Part shown: one piece after another, positions 1 to 8,739 of the stretch
Position numbering within the stretch: position 1 is the stretch's first letter
How the letters are laid out: every line of letters starts with the position of its first letter
Source: an uncultured Clostridia bacterium
GTDB taxonomy: Bacteria > Bacillota > Clostridia > TANB77 > CAG-508
Reading direction: 5' to 3'
NCBI GenBank assembly: GCA_934140005.1
Contig: CAKPBB010000006.1
Span: 8,291 to 72,290 of the forward strand
Length of the DNA: 64,000 bases
The notes under the pieces: model-generated
Told to the model about the DNA's origin: nothing
Databases searched by the model: none
What the model saw: the letters and a program-made list of their open reading frames with translations, nothing else
Translations under genes and position numbers: made by a program

Positions 1-133
1 AATTAGGAGATTGGCAGTAGAATGTAAAATTCCTTGCTTTACATCATTAGATACGGCAAATGCACTTTATAAAGCAATTGATGATGAAGTAGAAGAAAAA
101 GATTTAGACATTGTTGATATAACTAGAATTTGA
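1..133 (+). CDS. carB: Carbamoyl-phosphate synthase large subunit, C-terminal end (partial)
   Basis: Only the last 43 codons are present; the reading frame runs in from the left edge and ends at a TGA at 131-133. The peptide starts IRRLAVECKIPC and continues with SLDTANAL, which matches the tail of the MGS-like allosteric domain of clostridial CarB. The enzyme makes carbamoyl phosphate for pyrimidine and arginine synthesis. The catalytic domains lie outside the window, so the call rests on this short tail. The next gene is separated by 154 bp containing its own promoter. Confidence 0.7.
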   Translation, partial: IRRLAVECKIPCFTSLDTANALYKAIDDEVEEKDLDIVDITRI

Positions 134-208
134 TATTGTAATCTAAAGAACTCACTATGCCAGTTTAGTTACTTAAAATAAAGAAGTATGAAATTTTAAT
201 GAATTAAA

Positions 209-237
209 TTGACATGAATATAATATTATGATATAAC
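209..237 (+). promoter_or_regulatory. Sigma-A promoter of the ABC exporter operon
   Basis: TTGACA at 209-214 and TATAAC at 232-237 are separated by exactly 17 bp. The ATPase gene begins 50 bp downstream. The operator-like palindrome starts inside the -10 box, so a bound repressor would occlude RNA polymerase. Confidence 0.75.
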
Positions 238-261
238 TGTACTAGTACAAATAGTACAGTT
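235..261. promoter_or_regulatory. Palindromic operator, probable GntR/YtrA-type site
   Basis: AACTGTACT (235-243) and AGTACAGTT (253-261) are perfect inverted 9-bp arms around a 9-bp spacer. A second perfect palindrome, TGTACTAGTACA (238-249), overlaps the left arm. The site sits over the -10 region and transcription start of the ABC operon, whose last gene encodes a GntR-family repressor. Autoregulation by that protein is inferred from this arrangement, which is common for YtrA-type regulators. Confidence 0.65.
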
Positions 262-287
262 ATTTAATTTTTGGAAAGGAGTTCTAT

Positions 288-1184
288 ATGATAGAAATTA
301 AAAATTTAAGTAAATCTTATGGAAAGCAAAAAGTACTAGATAAGCTTAATTGCAATATAAAAACTGGTTGTATCTATGGGCTAATTGGTGCTAATGGTGC
401 TGGAAAATCAACTTTACTTAGAATTATAAATGATATTTATAGAAAAGATGAAGGCGAGATTTTAATTGATGGAGAAAGAATAGAGGATAATCAAGAGCTT
501 AAACAAAAATTAGTTTTTGTACCAGATGATTTGTTTTTTTATCCATCATATACATTAAAAGATATGGCAAAGTTTTATGAAAGCATGTATAAAAAATTTG
601 ATATGAAATATTTAGAAGAACTAGCTGGTATTTTAAAATTAGATATGAATGCTAAAATTCAAAACTTTTCAAAAGGTATGAAGAAACAATGCAGTTTGAT
701 ATGTGCTATATCAACTAATGCAGAATATATGTTTTTTGATGAAACATTTGATGGATTAGACCCAGTTGTTAGAAATTTAATGAAAAAAATTATTGCTAAA
801 CAAATGGAAAAAAATAATACAACAATTATTATGACTAGTCACAATTTAAGAGAACTAGAAGATATTTGTGAAAACTTAGGACTTTTATATAAAGGTGGAA
901 TTTTATTTGAAAGTGAAGTCGATACTTTAAAAACAAACATTTTTAAAGTTCAAATTTCATTAAAAGGAGATTTTTCAGAAAAAGATTTTGAAAAATTAAA
1001 TATATTAAGTTTTAAGAAAAGTGGCAGTGTTGCTACAATGATTGTAAAAGGCGAAAGAGAAGAATATGAAGAATATTTAAAATCAAAAAATCCACTAATT
1101 TTAGATTTCTTAACACTAACATTAGAAGAAATATTTATATATGAAATGGAGGTATTAGGTTATGAATTTAACGAAGTTATTTAA
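288..1184 (+). CDS. ABC transporter ATP-binding protein (YtrB-like)
   Basis: A 298-residue ATPase that would power the permease encoded next to it. Walker A is GANGAGKST near residue 34, the signature is the variant SKGMKKQ typical of YtrB/BcrA-type exporters, and Walker B is FFDETFDGLDP. The start has AAAGGAG seven bases upstream. It is the first gene of a three-gene operon and overlaps the permease start by 23 bp, suggesting translational coupling. Such GntR-controlled ABC systems often respond to cell-wall-active compounds. The substrate cannot be read from the sequence. Confidence 0.9.
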   Translation: MIEIKNLSKSYGKQKVLDKLNCNIKTGCIYGLIGANGAGKSTLLRIINDIYRKDEGEILIDGERIEDNQELKQKLVFVPDDLFFYPSYTLKDMAKFYESMYKKFDMKYLEELAGILKLDMNAKIQNFSKGMKKQCSLICAISTNAEYMFFDETFDGLDPVVRNLMKKIIAKQMEKNNTTIIMTSHNLRELEDICENLGLLYKGGILFESEVDTLKTNIFKVQISLKGDFSEKDFEKLNILSFKKSGSVATMIVKGEREEYEEYLKSKNPLILDFLTLTLEEIFIYEMEVLGYEFNEVI

Positions 1185-3243
1185 CAAGAATTACTTAATA
1201 CAAAATTTAAAGAAATCAAGAACTTTATTACTTTTAACATTGTTTATAGTACCTGTATTGAATTTTTTAATTTTACTAAATGTGAATTCAAACTATATAA
1301 CTACAAACATTATGCATGTTGCTAATATTGTAAATACAGTTGGAATGTATATAATTCCAGTTGCGATTTCATATATTTTATTCGGATATGTATTTAAAAG
1401 GAAGAGTGTTGATTTTATCGGTTCAATGCCAATAAATAGAAAAACAATTTTTACAACAAATTTAATTGGTGGAATATTACTAATATTTGCTATTCAATTG
1501 CTAAATTTTCTTACAGCTTTATTTGCATCAATGTGCTTTAATGGGTTAGTATTACCAATTAGTATGTTAATAGATTATTTTATATTTGGCATGGTATCTT
1601 ATATATTTGTATATACAGCTACTAATATCGGCATGGCTATTTCAGGAAATCTTTTAACACAAATTGCAATTACTTTGCTTATTTTATTTTTAGTACCATT
1701 TACAATTGATGTGGTTGGAAATTTTGAGATAACCAAAACAATTCAATTTGCTAAGGATAATGCAAATATATCAGTAAATATAGAAGTAGAAAATAATTAT
1801 ACAATGCCTTATGGATATTTAAAAGGGCTTATTATACAAAATCCAACTTTATACTCAAATGGTAGTTTAGTTAGAACAATAGTAATGGCTGTTGTTTATG
1901 CAATAATTGGATATTTATTATTTGAAAAAAGAAAAATGGAAAATACAGAAGAGGCTTTTCAAAATGTATGGGTACATTTATTTATAAAAGGATTAACTTT
2001 AGTCCCAATGATTGCTATATTAGTTAAATTGGAAGAAAGTATAAAAATTACAGCACTTATATTAGCATTTATATTTATATATTATTATGTATACGATCTA
2101 GTAACAAGAAGAAAAGTAAAATTAAAATTAGAAATTCCAGCATTTATCCTTACTGTTGCAGTTCTTTTTGGATGTTTTAGAATATCTAATTATTATTTTT
2201 CAGAGAAAAGTAATGACTGGAAAACATATTCAAAAGAAGATATTAAGAGCTTAGGATTTTTCATCTTAAATCCTACAGATACAAAAAAGAGTGGATATAA
2301 TTCAGAAGAAATAAAATATGAGTTTACTGATAGCGAAATAATTGATGAATTTTATGAAGGATTATTTGCAGATGAATATTTGAACTATTATGCAAGAACT
2401 GTTAGAGAAAATAATGACACAGAATATGTTTATGTAAAAATTAGGCTAAAAGATGGTCAAGAAATAACAAAAAATATTAGATTAGTTTCAAAGAATGCTA
2501 GTATGTTAAAATGGAAAATTATACAAAATGAAGAGTACATGAAAATGGTAAAGGCTGATTTTGAGTATGGAATTGCTAGTGATAGTGTAATGATTTTCCA
2601 AAATAAAAAAGTAAAAGGAACAGAGAAAAATAATATAAAAAATATATTAAATAATTTAGTAGATAACAATTTTTCTAGCATTGTAAATAATAATAATACA
2701 AAAACATTTATAGAAAATGAGATTGATTGTTATTACTATAAAAATCATCGATTACATAAAAGAAAAGTTTTAGCAACGACAAGTGATGAATTAAAAGCTT
2801 ATTTGGCTAATTATTCAAATAGATTAGCTAAGGCAAATATAATTTTAGATGAAGATGATGGTAACCATATAACTAATGCATTAGTTTTTGAATCAAGTAG
2901 TAGTAAATATGTTTTTATGAATAGTTTTGGAGATATAAAAAATTTTGTAAAAAATAGTTCTGAAAATGTTGACCTAACAAAAGATTATTTGAAAATTTCA
3001 ATTAGTCAATATAAGAATGATAATGATAGCGAACAATTATATTTCTATTCTAATGATGTCGAAAAATATGATGAATGGAAAGCAAAAAATGATGAATATG
3101 GAGATATTTATACAATAGATAATTCTCCAGATTTAGATGAAGATTTTACAAAATATAATGCAGACGATATTGAGGTTTCTGGTGATGAAGAAGATTCAAT
3201 AGATGCAGATATAAATAAAGTAACAGTCACAACTGATATATAA
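1162..3243 (+). CDS. ABC-2 type transporter permease with large C-terminal extracytoplasmic domain
   Basis: A 693-residue membrane partner of the preceding ATPase. The first roughly 340 residues carry about nine hydrophobic segments. The remaining 350 residues are soluble, acidic and rich in Asn and Asp, resembling the DUF6449-type extension seen in clostridial permeases of this class (my recollection of the family). GGAGG lies nine bases before the ATG. The soluble half may sense or bind the substrate, which is inference. The operon context (ATPase before, GntR repressor after) supports an exporter or antimicrobial-resistance role. Confidence 0.8.
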   Translation: MNLTKLFNKNYLIQNLKKSRTLLLLTLFIVPVLNFLILLNVNSNYITTNIMHVANIVNTVGMYIIPVAISYILFGYVFKRKSVDFIGSMPINRKTIFTTNLIGGILLIFAIQLLNFLTALFASMCFNGLVLPISMLIDYFIFGMVSYIFVYTATNIGMAISGNLLTQIAITLLILFLVPFTIDVVGNFEITKTIQFAKDNANISVNIEVENNYTMPYGYLKGLIIQNPTLYSNGSLVRTIVMAVVYAIIGYLLFEKRKMENTEEAFQNVWVHLFIKGLTLVPMIAILVKLEESIKITALILAFIFIYYYVYDLVTRRKVKLKLEIPAFILTVAVLFGCFRISNYYFSEKSNDWKTYSKEDIKSLGFFILNPTDTKKSGYNSEEIKYEFTDSEIIDEFYEGLFADEYLNYYARTVRENNDTEYVYVKIRLKDGQEITKNIRLVSKNASMLKWKIIQNEEYMKMVKADFEYGIASDSVMIFQNKKVKGTEKNNIKNILNNLVDNNFSSIVNNNNTKTFIENEIDCYYYKNHRLHKRKVLATTSDELKAYLANYSNRLAKANIILDEDDGNHITNALVFESSSSKYVFMNSFGDIKNFVKNSSENVDLTKDYLKISISQYKNDNDSEQLYFYSNDVEKYDEWKAKNDEYGDIYTIDNSPDLDEDFTKYNADDIEVSGDEEDSIDADINKVTVTTDI

Positions 3244-3269
3244 AATTTATTTAGAAAGGTGTGACAAAA

Positions 3270-3617
3270 ATGATAAATTTAGATTATAAAAGTAGAGTTC
3301 CTATTTATGAACAAATTGTTAATGAAATAGAAAGATATGTTGTGCTTGGAATATTAAAACCAGAGGAACAATTACCTTCTGTAAGAGAGATGGCAACAGA
3401 ATTAGGAATAAATCCAAATACAGTAAAAAAAGCTTATACAGAATTAGAAAGAAAAGGTGTTACAGTTACATTATCTACTAAAGGAACATATATAGCATAT
3501 AATACTCAAAAGTTAGTAGATGAAAAGATAGAAGAGAAGTTACAAGAAATTAGAAAAATTGTAGAAGAAATTGAACAGTTAGGTTTAAGCAAAGAGGAAA
3601 TCAAAAATAAAATATAG
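3270..3617 (+). CDS. GntR-family transcriptional regulator, YtrA subfamily
   Basis: A 115-residue regulator with an N-terminal winged helix (PIYEQIVNEIERYV, then LPSVREMATELGINPNTVKKAY) and only a short C-terminal helix, the compact architecture of the YtrA group. A GTG nine bases upstream is in frame but overlaps the Shine-Dalgarno sequence; the ATG at 3270 has AGGTG eight bases before it. It is the last gene of the ABC operon and is followed by a strong terminator. It probably represses its own operon through the palindrome at 235-261. Confidence 0.88.
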   Translation: MINLDYKSRVPIYEQIVNEIERYVVLGILKPEEQLPSVREMATELGINPNTVKKAYTELERKGVTVTLSTKGTYIAYNTQKLVDEKIEEKLQEIRKIVEEIEQLGLSKEEIKNKI

Positions 3618-3628
3618 ATTAAAAACTA

Positions 3629-3665
3629 AAAAAAGTGTGGAGGACTAAATCCTTCACACTTTTTG
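3629..3665 (+). terminator. Rho-independent terminator of the ABC/GntR operon
   Basis: AAAGTGTG(G)AGGA pairs with TCCTTCACACTTT across a short CTAAA loop and is followed by a T run. It starts about 11 bp after the GntR stop codon. Confidence 0.85.
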
Positions 3666-3701
3666 TCTGTGGTTATTAGCTAAACCACGAAAAGGAAAAA
3701 C

Positions 3702-4835
3702 TTAAGATGTATCTCCTTTACTAGAACCTCTCTCATGCTTGGAAATTGATTTATAATAGTACATTTCTTGGTCTGCTGAATTCTCAACTTCTTCTACTGA
3801 ACATGTATCAAATTTTTCATGATATGAAATACCAAAACTTACATAAGGCATACTTTTGAAAGCACTACGATGCTCCATAAGCAATGCAATAAATTTTCTA
3901 TTTAGCTTATCCATATCAGTTATAGGCTTAGTAAGAATTGCTGCGAACTCATCACCACCAATACGATAAATGTTTCCATAATCTCTGTAGGTTTCAAATA
4001 TACACTCTGCAACGATACGAAGCACTTCATCTCCGACCTTATGACCATAGTTGTCGTTGACTTTTTTAAAATCATCAACGTCAAACATTATCAATGTGTA
4101 TGAACAATTCAAACGCTGAATTCGATTAGAATAAGCCCGCTTGTTTAACAATTGAGTAAGAGCATCGGTATATTGGGTAAGTTCCAAATAATAAACATAC
4201 ACGAAACTTGATGCAATGCTCAAAGTTAACCAACAGGTCTTAAAGTTAGAATCTGCAATTTGAATTAAAACACCAAAAGTAATGAAGAGCAAAATTGAAG
4301 TAAGCATTGTTGAATTACTGTTTTGATGTTTTTTGCTAAATTGGAATGCCTTGACAAAAAATCTTACACCAAATAGGATAAACATAAAAATGTATTCGTA
4401 ATAGAATGGACCATGACGATATACATTATTCTCATCAATAAAAAATATCCAATGTGTAGCTCTGGTAGATACTACAAGAGCTATATGCAATATTGATAAA
4501 AATGCAAAAACTTTATCAATATTTGTACGGATAAAGTGGTTGTTTAATCTACTTGAAAAGACTGTATTGGCACACCAAAATGATATAAGTGGAGTAATAC
4601 TCAATTCTAAAGTTCTTACTAAATAGTGTACAGATATTAAACTAGAACTGAAGTTTAATCCATCAATTAAAATGCCAGACCATTCACAAATGCTACATAG
4701 CATTATGAGTATATAAGTTCCAAGAAAGCCACTCCGTTTATATGGGTTGATATTTCGGTTGGATAATGTGTTGGCAATTAAAACTAAGTCAGTTAAAAAG
4801 CTGATTAGTATCAATATGTCATAAGATTTCGTCAT
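3702..4835 (-). CDS. Membrane-bound diguanylate cyclase (GGDEF)
   Basis: A 377-residue protein predicted to make cyclic di-GMP. The first roughly 210 residues contain about six or seven hydrophobic segments; the GGDEF domain follows, beginning DALTQLLNKRAY with the active-site GGDEF near residues 293-297. The usual inhibitory RxxD motif before it reads RDYG, so product inhibition may be lost. A longer TTG start overlaps the GGAGG; ATG at 4835 has GGAGG eight bases upstream. GC content is visibly higher than in neighbouring genes (33-35% in sampled lines against about 28%), hinting at transfer. It stands alone with its own promoter. Confidence 0.9.
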   Translation of the reverse strand: MTKSYDILILISFLTDLVLIANTLSNRNINPYKRSGFLGTYILIMLCSICEWSGILIDGLNFSSSLISVHYLVRTLELSITPLISFWCANTVFSSRLNNHFIRTNIDKVFAFLSILHIALVVSTRATHWIFFIDENNVYRHGPFYYEYIFMFILFGVRFFVKAFQFSKKHQNSNSTMLTSILLFITFGVLIQIADSNFKTCWLTLSIASSFVYVYYLELTQYTDALTQLLNKRAYSNRIQRLNCSYTLIMFDVDDFKKVNDNYGHKVGDEVLRIVAECIFETYRDYGNIYRIGGDEFAAILTKPITDMDKLNRKFIALLMEHRSAFKSMPYVSFGISYHEKFDTCSVEEVENSADQEMYYYKSISKHERGSSKGDTS

Positions 4836-4900
4836 ATTGAAGACCTCCAATCTTCATTTTCAAGGTTCATTTAAGTAAAAATAATTTTTGCATAATTCTT

Positions 4901-4929
4901 ATTATACAATGAAAATACTGTTTTTTCAA
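4901..4929 (-). promoter_or_regulatory. Sigma-A promoter of the diguanylate cyclase gene
   Basis: On the minus strand TTGAAA (4929-4924) and TATAAT (4906-4901) have 17-bp spacing, about 66 bp before the start codon. Confidence 0.7.
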
Positions 4930-5045
4930 TACTTTGATAAAAAATACGGAATCATGTGAAATAAAAAGATTAATAAAAAAGTAAATACAATTTTGAAAAA
5001 CTAAATGTAATGAAATAAAAAAAGAAAAAAATAAATTTAAAAATC

Positions 5046-5074
5046 TTGAAAAAAAAATAAAAAAATTATATAAT
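5046..5074 (+). promoter_or_regulatory. Sigma-A promoter of the TetR/acyl-CoA synthetase operon
   Basis: TTGAAA at 5046-5051 and TATAAT at 5069-5074 with 17-bp spacing. It lies 30 bp upstream of the TetR start in very A-rich sequence. Confidence 0.7.
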
Positions 5075-5103
5075 TCATTTAAATTTATGTTAGGTGGAAT
5101 AAA

Positions 5104-5670
5104 ATGAATAAAACTAAGAGAAAAATTTTTGAGACGTCAATGAAGCTTTTTGCTGAAAAAGGCTATGATGCAACAAGCATAGAAGAAATTACATCAGTTG
5201 TAGGAGTAGCAAAAGGCACATTGTATTATCATTTTTCAAGCAAAGAAGAAATTTTTAACTTTCTTGTTGATGAAGGAATGAAATTATTAAAAAATAGTAT
5301 AGAAATTAAGACTTCAAAGTGTGAAACAACGATTGAAAAATTAAAAGCAATTTCAATTATTCAATTAAAAGTAATTTATAAATACGAAAATATTATAACA
5401 ATCGTATTAAGTCAAATGTTTGGAACAGGAAATAGAAATGTTTTTTGTAAAAATAAGGTGTTAGAATATATTGGAGTTATTCAAAAAATAATAGAAGAAG
5501 GATTAGAGAAAAATGAAATAAGAAAATGCAATAGTAAACTAATGGCTTCTCAAATTTTTTCTTTAACTTGTTCTAGTTTAATTTATACTAGAGATACAAA
5601 TGAGGAATTAAATATAAAAGAAATAGAAAAAGAATATGAAATGAATTTTTTAAGTTTACTTGGAAAATAA
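5104..5670 (+). CDS. TetR/AcrR-family transcriptional regulator
   Basis: A 188-residue repressor-type protein. The N-terminal helix-turn-helix is clear (FAEKGYDATSIEEI, then GVAKGTLYYHFSSKEE, residues about 15-55). The rest is a helical ligand-binding domain of unknown specificity. It is followed 15 bp later by an acyl-CoA synthetase gene, so fatty acid or acyl-CoA sensing, as in FadR-type TetR proteins, is a reasonable inference. A consensus promoter lies directly upstream. Confidence 0.9.
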   Translation: MNKTKRKIFETSMKLFAEKGYDATSIEEITSVVGVAKGTLYYHFSSKEEIFNFLVDEGMKLLKNSIEIKTSKCETTIEKLKAISIIQLKVIYKYENIITIVLSQMFGTGNRNVFCKNKVLEYIGVIQKIIEEGLEKNEIRKCNSKLMASQIFSLTCSSLIYTRDTNEELNIKEIEKEYEMNFLSLLGK

Positions 5671-5685
5671 AGGAAGGAACTGGAA

Positions 5686-7422
5686 ATGGAAGATAGAAAA
5701 CATACTTGTACAAAGAAATTGTATGAGCCTCAAAAATTCAATAATTTAAAAGAAATAATTAATAATACTAAAGAAAAATTTGGAGATAGACCTGCTTTCA
5801 AATTAAAAACAGATAAAGAAGGAGAATTTAAGGAAATTACATATAATGAATATATTGACGATATAAATTCTTTAGGAACAGCACTTATCAGTATTGGATT
5901 AAAAGATAAAAAAATAGGTGTAATTGGTGAGAATAGAAAAGAATGGGAACTTGGATATTTATCTGTTGTTTGTGGTACAGGTATTGTTGTGCCACTAGAT
6001 AAAGCTTTACCAGAAAATGAAATATTAAGCTTAATTGAAAGATCTGAGATTGAAGCTATTTTTTATTCTGAAAAATATAATAGTGTTATGGAAAAGGTTA
6101 AAGAAGAAAAAATAGGTAAAATAAAATTCTTTATTTCAATGGATGCCACAGAAACTAAAGATGACATTTACTCTCAAATAGAACTTGTAAAATTAGGTAG
6201 AGATTTAATAAAAAATGGTGCTAGAAGTTTTTTAGATGCTGAAATAAATAATGAAAAAATGTCTATAATGCTATTTACATCAGGTACAACATCAAAATCT
6301 AAAGCTGTTGCTTTATCACATAAAAATATATGTTCAAATATATATGATATTTCATCTGTATTTGATGTTGGGATAAATGATACATTATTGTCATTTTTAC
6401 CACTTCATCATACATTTGAATCAACAGTTGGTTTCTTGTACCCAGTTAGTGTTGGTGCTTGTGTTGCTTTTTGTGAAGGTTTAAGACATATTGCACAAAA
6501 TATAAAAGAGTATCAAGTAAGCGTTATGATTGCAGTTCCAATATTATTTGAAAATATGTATAAACAAATATTGAAAACAATAGATAAACAAGGAAAAACA
6601 AAGAAAGTAAAATTTGGTGTTAAATTAAGTAATTTCTTGATGAAAATTGGTATAGATAAAAGAAGAGAAATATTTAAAGACATACATGCTAGTTTAGGTG
6701 GAAAATTAAGATTATTTGTTGCAGGTGCTGCTGCATTTAATCCAGAAGCTGAAAAAGGCTTTAATAGTTTTGGCGTTGAAACATATCAAGGATATGGCTT
6801 AACAGAAACATCACCTGTTATTGCTGCTGAACATAAAGAATGTACAAAACTTGGCTCAATTGGTAAATTATTCCCAAGTTTTGAAGGAAAAATCATTGAA
6901 CCAAATGAACAAGGAATTGGTGAACTTGCTGTAAAAGGACCATCAGTTATGCTTGGATATGATAACAATGAAGAGGCAACTAAATCAGCTTTCAAAGATG
7001 GTTGGTTCTTAACAGGTGACTTAGCATATTTTGATAAAGATGATTATATTTTTATCACTGGTAGAAAGAAAAGTGTTATTGTATTAAAAAATGGAAAGAA
7101 TATTTATCCAGAAGAATTAGAAGCTTTAATAAATGAAATTCCAGGTGTTAAAGAATCTTTTGTTTATGGAAAGTCAGATAATGATGATAAAGATGATTTA
7201 AAAATTGGTGCTAAACTTGTTTATGACAAAGATTATTTTGAAAAAGAATATAATTTGACAAACGAAGATGAAATTAAAGCTAAATTATGGAAAGATGTAA
7301 AAGAAATAAATAAAAAAATGCCAACATATAAGTATGTAAAAGAAATTAAAATTACACAAGAAGAATTGATAAAAACAACTACTTTGAAAGTTAAAAGATT
7401 TGAAGAAATGAAGAGAGTGTAA
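5686..7422 (+). CDS. AMP-dependent long-chain acyl-CoA synthetase
   Basis: A 578-residue adenylate-forming enzyme that would activate fatty acids to acyl-CoA through an acyl-AMP. The phosphate-binding motif FTSGTTSKSKAVALSH lies near residue 203, YQGYGLTETSP near 366 and GWFLTGD near 444, followed by a C-terminal lid domain containing the GRKK segment. The length fits bacterial FadD-like or AMP-dependent ligases. It shares an operon with the TetR regulator just before it. The chain-length preference cannot be told. Confidence 0.88.
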   Translation: MEDRKHTCTKKLYEPQKFNNLKEIINNTKEKFGDRPAFKLKTDKEGEFKEITYNEYIDDINSLGTALISIGLKDKKIGVIGENRKEWELGYLSVVCGTGIVVPLDKALPENEILSLIERSEIEAIFYSEKYNSVMEKVKEEKIGKIKFFISMDATETKDDIYSQIELVKLGRDLIKNGARSFLDAEINNEKMSIMLFTSGTTSKSKAVALSHKNICSNIYDISSVFDVGINDTLLSFLPLHHTFESTVGFLYPVSVGACVAFCEGLRHIAQNIKEYQVSVMIAVPILFENMYKQILKTIDKQGKTKKVKFGVKLSNFLMKIGIDKRREIFKDIHASLGGKLRLFVAGAAAFNPEAEKGFNSFGVETYQGYGLTETSPVIAAEHKECTKLGSIGKLFPSFEGKIIEPNEQGIGELAVKGPSVMLGYDNNEEATKSAFKDGWFLTGDLAYFDKDDYIFITGRKKSVIVLKNGKNIYPEELEALINEIPGVKESFVYGKSDNDDKDDLKIGAKLVYDKDYFEKEYNLTNEDEIKAKLWKDVKEINKKMPTYKYVKEIKITQEELIKTTTLKVKRFEEMKRV

Positions 7423-7451
7423 TTGAATTTTAGATAAAAATATTATTTTTT

Positions 7452-7500
7452 AATATCGCATTCTTCTAAAAATAAAATGTAAGAAGATTGCGATATTTTT
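7452..7500 (+). terminator. Terminator after the acyl-CoA synthetase gene
   Basis: AATATCGCA..CTTCT pairs with AGAAG..TGCGATATT around an A-rich loop, ending in a T run. Confidence 0.8.
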
Positions 7501-7553
7501 GTATATATTGTAATAATGTAACGAAAATGTAATAGAAAAAAGTCGAAAATCAC

Positions 7554-7582
7554 TTGAAATGAAAATTAAAACAAAGTATAAT
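7554..7582 (+). promoter_or_regulatory. Sigma-A promoter of the 7639 gene
   Basis: TTGAAA at 7554-7559 and TATAAT at 7577-7582 with 17-bp spacing. Confidence 0.7.
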
Positions 7583-7638
7583 TATTTTAGTATTTAAAAA
7601 AGTATTAGGGAAGTAATACGAAGGAGGTAAGTTTACAA

Positions 7639-8613
7639 ATGTCATTTTTTCACAAATCAGGCATAGTAAACGTGAAAATGGTAATCACGGAAGAAAAAAT
7701 TTTATCAAATATAGATAAAGTTCAAAAGTTAATCAATCCAAATAGTAAGAAGCAAATTGTACAATTGGAAGATGATTCTTATTTTAAAGACTTAGTAGAA
7801 TCAATTAAAACTTATCTTTTAGAGTATCCAAAAAAGAAGAATTTTCCAAAGAGTGTATATAAAGCAGCTTATGATTTAGTTGAATATGCAACAAATCAAT
7901 TTGAGGAAAATACTAAAAAGATTGAAGAATTAATTAGAAAAAGAGAAAAAAATATCAAATTAGCAAGTGTTTTAAGAGATGCAACAGCAGCTGTAAAAGC
8001 TAAGGCTAAAAATTGGAAAGAAATTGTAAAAAAATTACAAACAAAATATCCAGCAGATGTTGCTGAAGCTTTAAATATAATTGGTTCATCAAAAGATAAA
8101 GAATCTGAAGAATATAAAGATGCTTGTAAGTTAATTGAAGCAAAAATAAATAATCTAGAAGGAAACTTACATATTGAAATAGATATGGAAAGAATTGAAG
8201 ATAGATCAAAAGCTTTAAGTTACATAGGAATTGAGATTGCAGAAGCATTAAAATATATTCCAGCACCTATTGAAGACTTCGTACAAGCTGAAGATAAAGT
8301 AGAAGAAAATGTAGCAAATATTACAACACAAGAAGAAAAGAAGGTTGAAAATAAGACGGTTAAAGAAGATAAAAAGCAAAATGTACAAAATGCTGAAGTT
8401 AAAGAAGTTAAATCTGCAATTATTTCAACTCCAGCTGTTGAAGAAACTTCACAAGAAGAACAAGCAGCATTTATTGAAGAAACAAGATTTGAAACAAAAC
8501 CTTCATTATGGCAAAGAATTAAAAACAGCAAATTTGTTAGAACAATTAAATATATTATGCAAATTAAAGTTGTTCTTGATTATCCAGCTTTACCAGAAGG
8601 AAGAGAAAATTAA
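7639..8613 (+). CDS. Hypothetical protein, charged and helical
   Basis: I do not recognise this 324-residue protein. Residues 1-215 are predicted mostly helical and rich in Lys, Glu and Ala. Residues about 220-285 form an acidic, low-complexity linker. The last 40 residues are basic and amphipathic (SLWQRIKNSKFVRTIKYIMQ), which could bind membrane or nucleic acid. There is no signal peptide. The GGAGG is about 12 bases from the ATG, a long spacing. It is monocistronic, with its own consensus promoter and terminator. The layout of acidic linker plus basic tail recalls the protein at 24208-25443, but I see no clear homology. Confidence 0.7.
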   Translation: MSFFHKSGIVNVKMVITEEKILSNIDKVQKLINPNSKKQIVQLEDDSYFKDLVESIKTYLLEYPKKKNFPKSVYKAAYDLVEYATNQFEENTKKIEELIRKREKNIKLASVLRDATAAVKAKAKNWKEIVKKLQTKYPADVAEALNIIGSSKDKESEEYKDACKLIEAKINNLEGNLHIEIDMERIEDRSKALSYIGIEIAEALKYIPAPIEDFVQAEDKVEENVANITTQEEKKVENKTVKEDKKQNVQNAEVKEVKSAIISTPAVEETSQEEQAAFIEETRFETKPSLWQRIKNSKFVRTIKYIMQIKVVLDYPALPEGREN

Positions 8614-8629
8614 TAATGATATTAAATTA

Positions 8630-8658
8630 GAGGCTGTACATTATGTACAGTCTTTTTC
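8630..8658 (+). terminator. Terminator after the 7639 gene
   Basis: GGCTGTAC (8632-8639) pairs with GTACAGTC (8645-8652) over a five-base loop and is followed by five T residues. Confidence 0.8.
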
Positions 8659-8680
8659 TGTAAAATTTTTGTGAAACTTG

Positions 8681-8709
8681 TTGAATAAAAAAAGTCACTA
8701 TGATATAGT
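8681..8709 (+). promoter_or_regulatory. Sigma-A promoter of thyA-folA
   Basis: TTGAAT at 8681-8686 and TATAGT at 8704-8709 with 17-bp spacing, 30 bp before thyA. Confidence 0.65.
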
Positions 8710-8739
8710 ACAGATAAATCGTAATTTAGGAGGAAGACA

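Noticed and set aside
8630..8739. A folate-type or other riboswitch upstream of thyA
   Set aside because: The region is fully explained by a terminator, a promoter and a ribosome binding site, leaving about 25 nt of leader.
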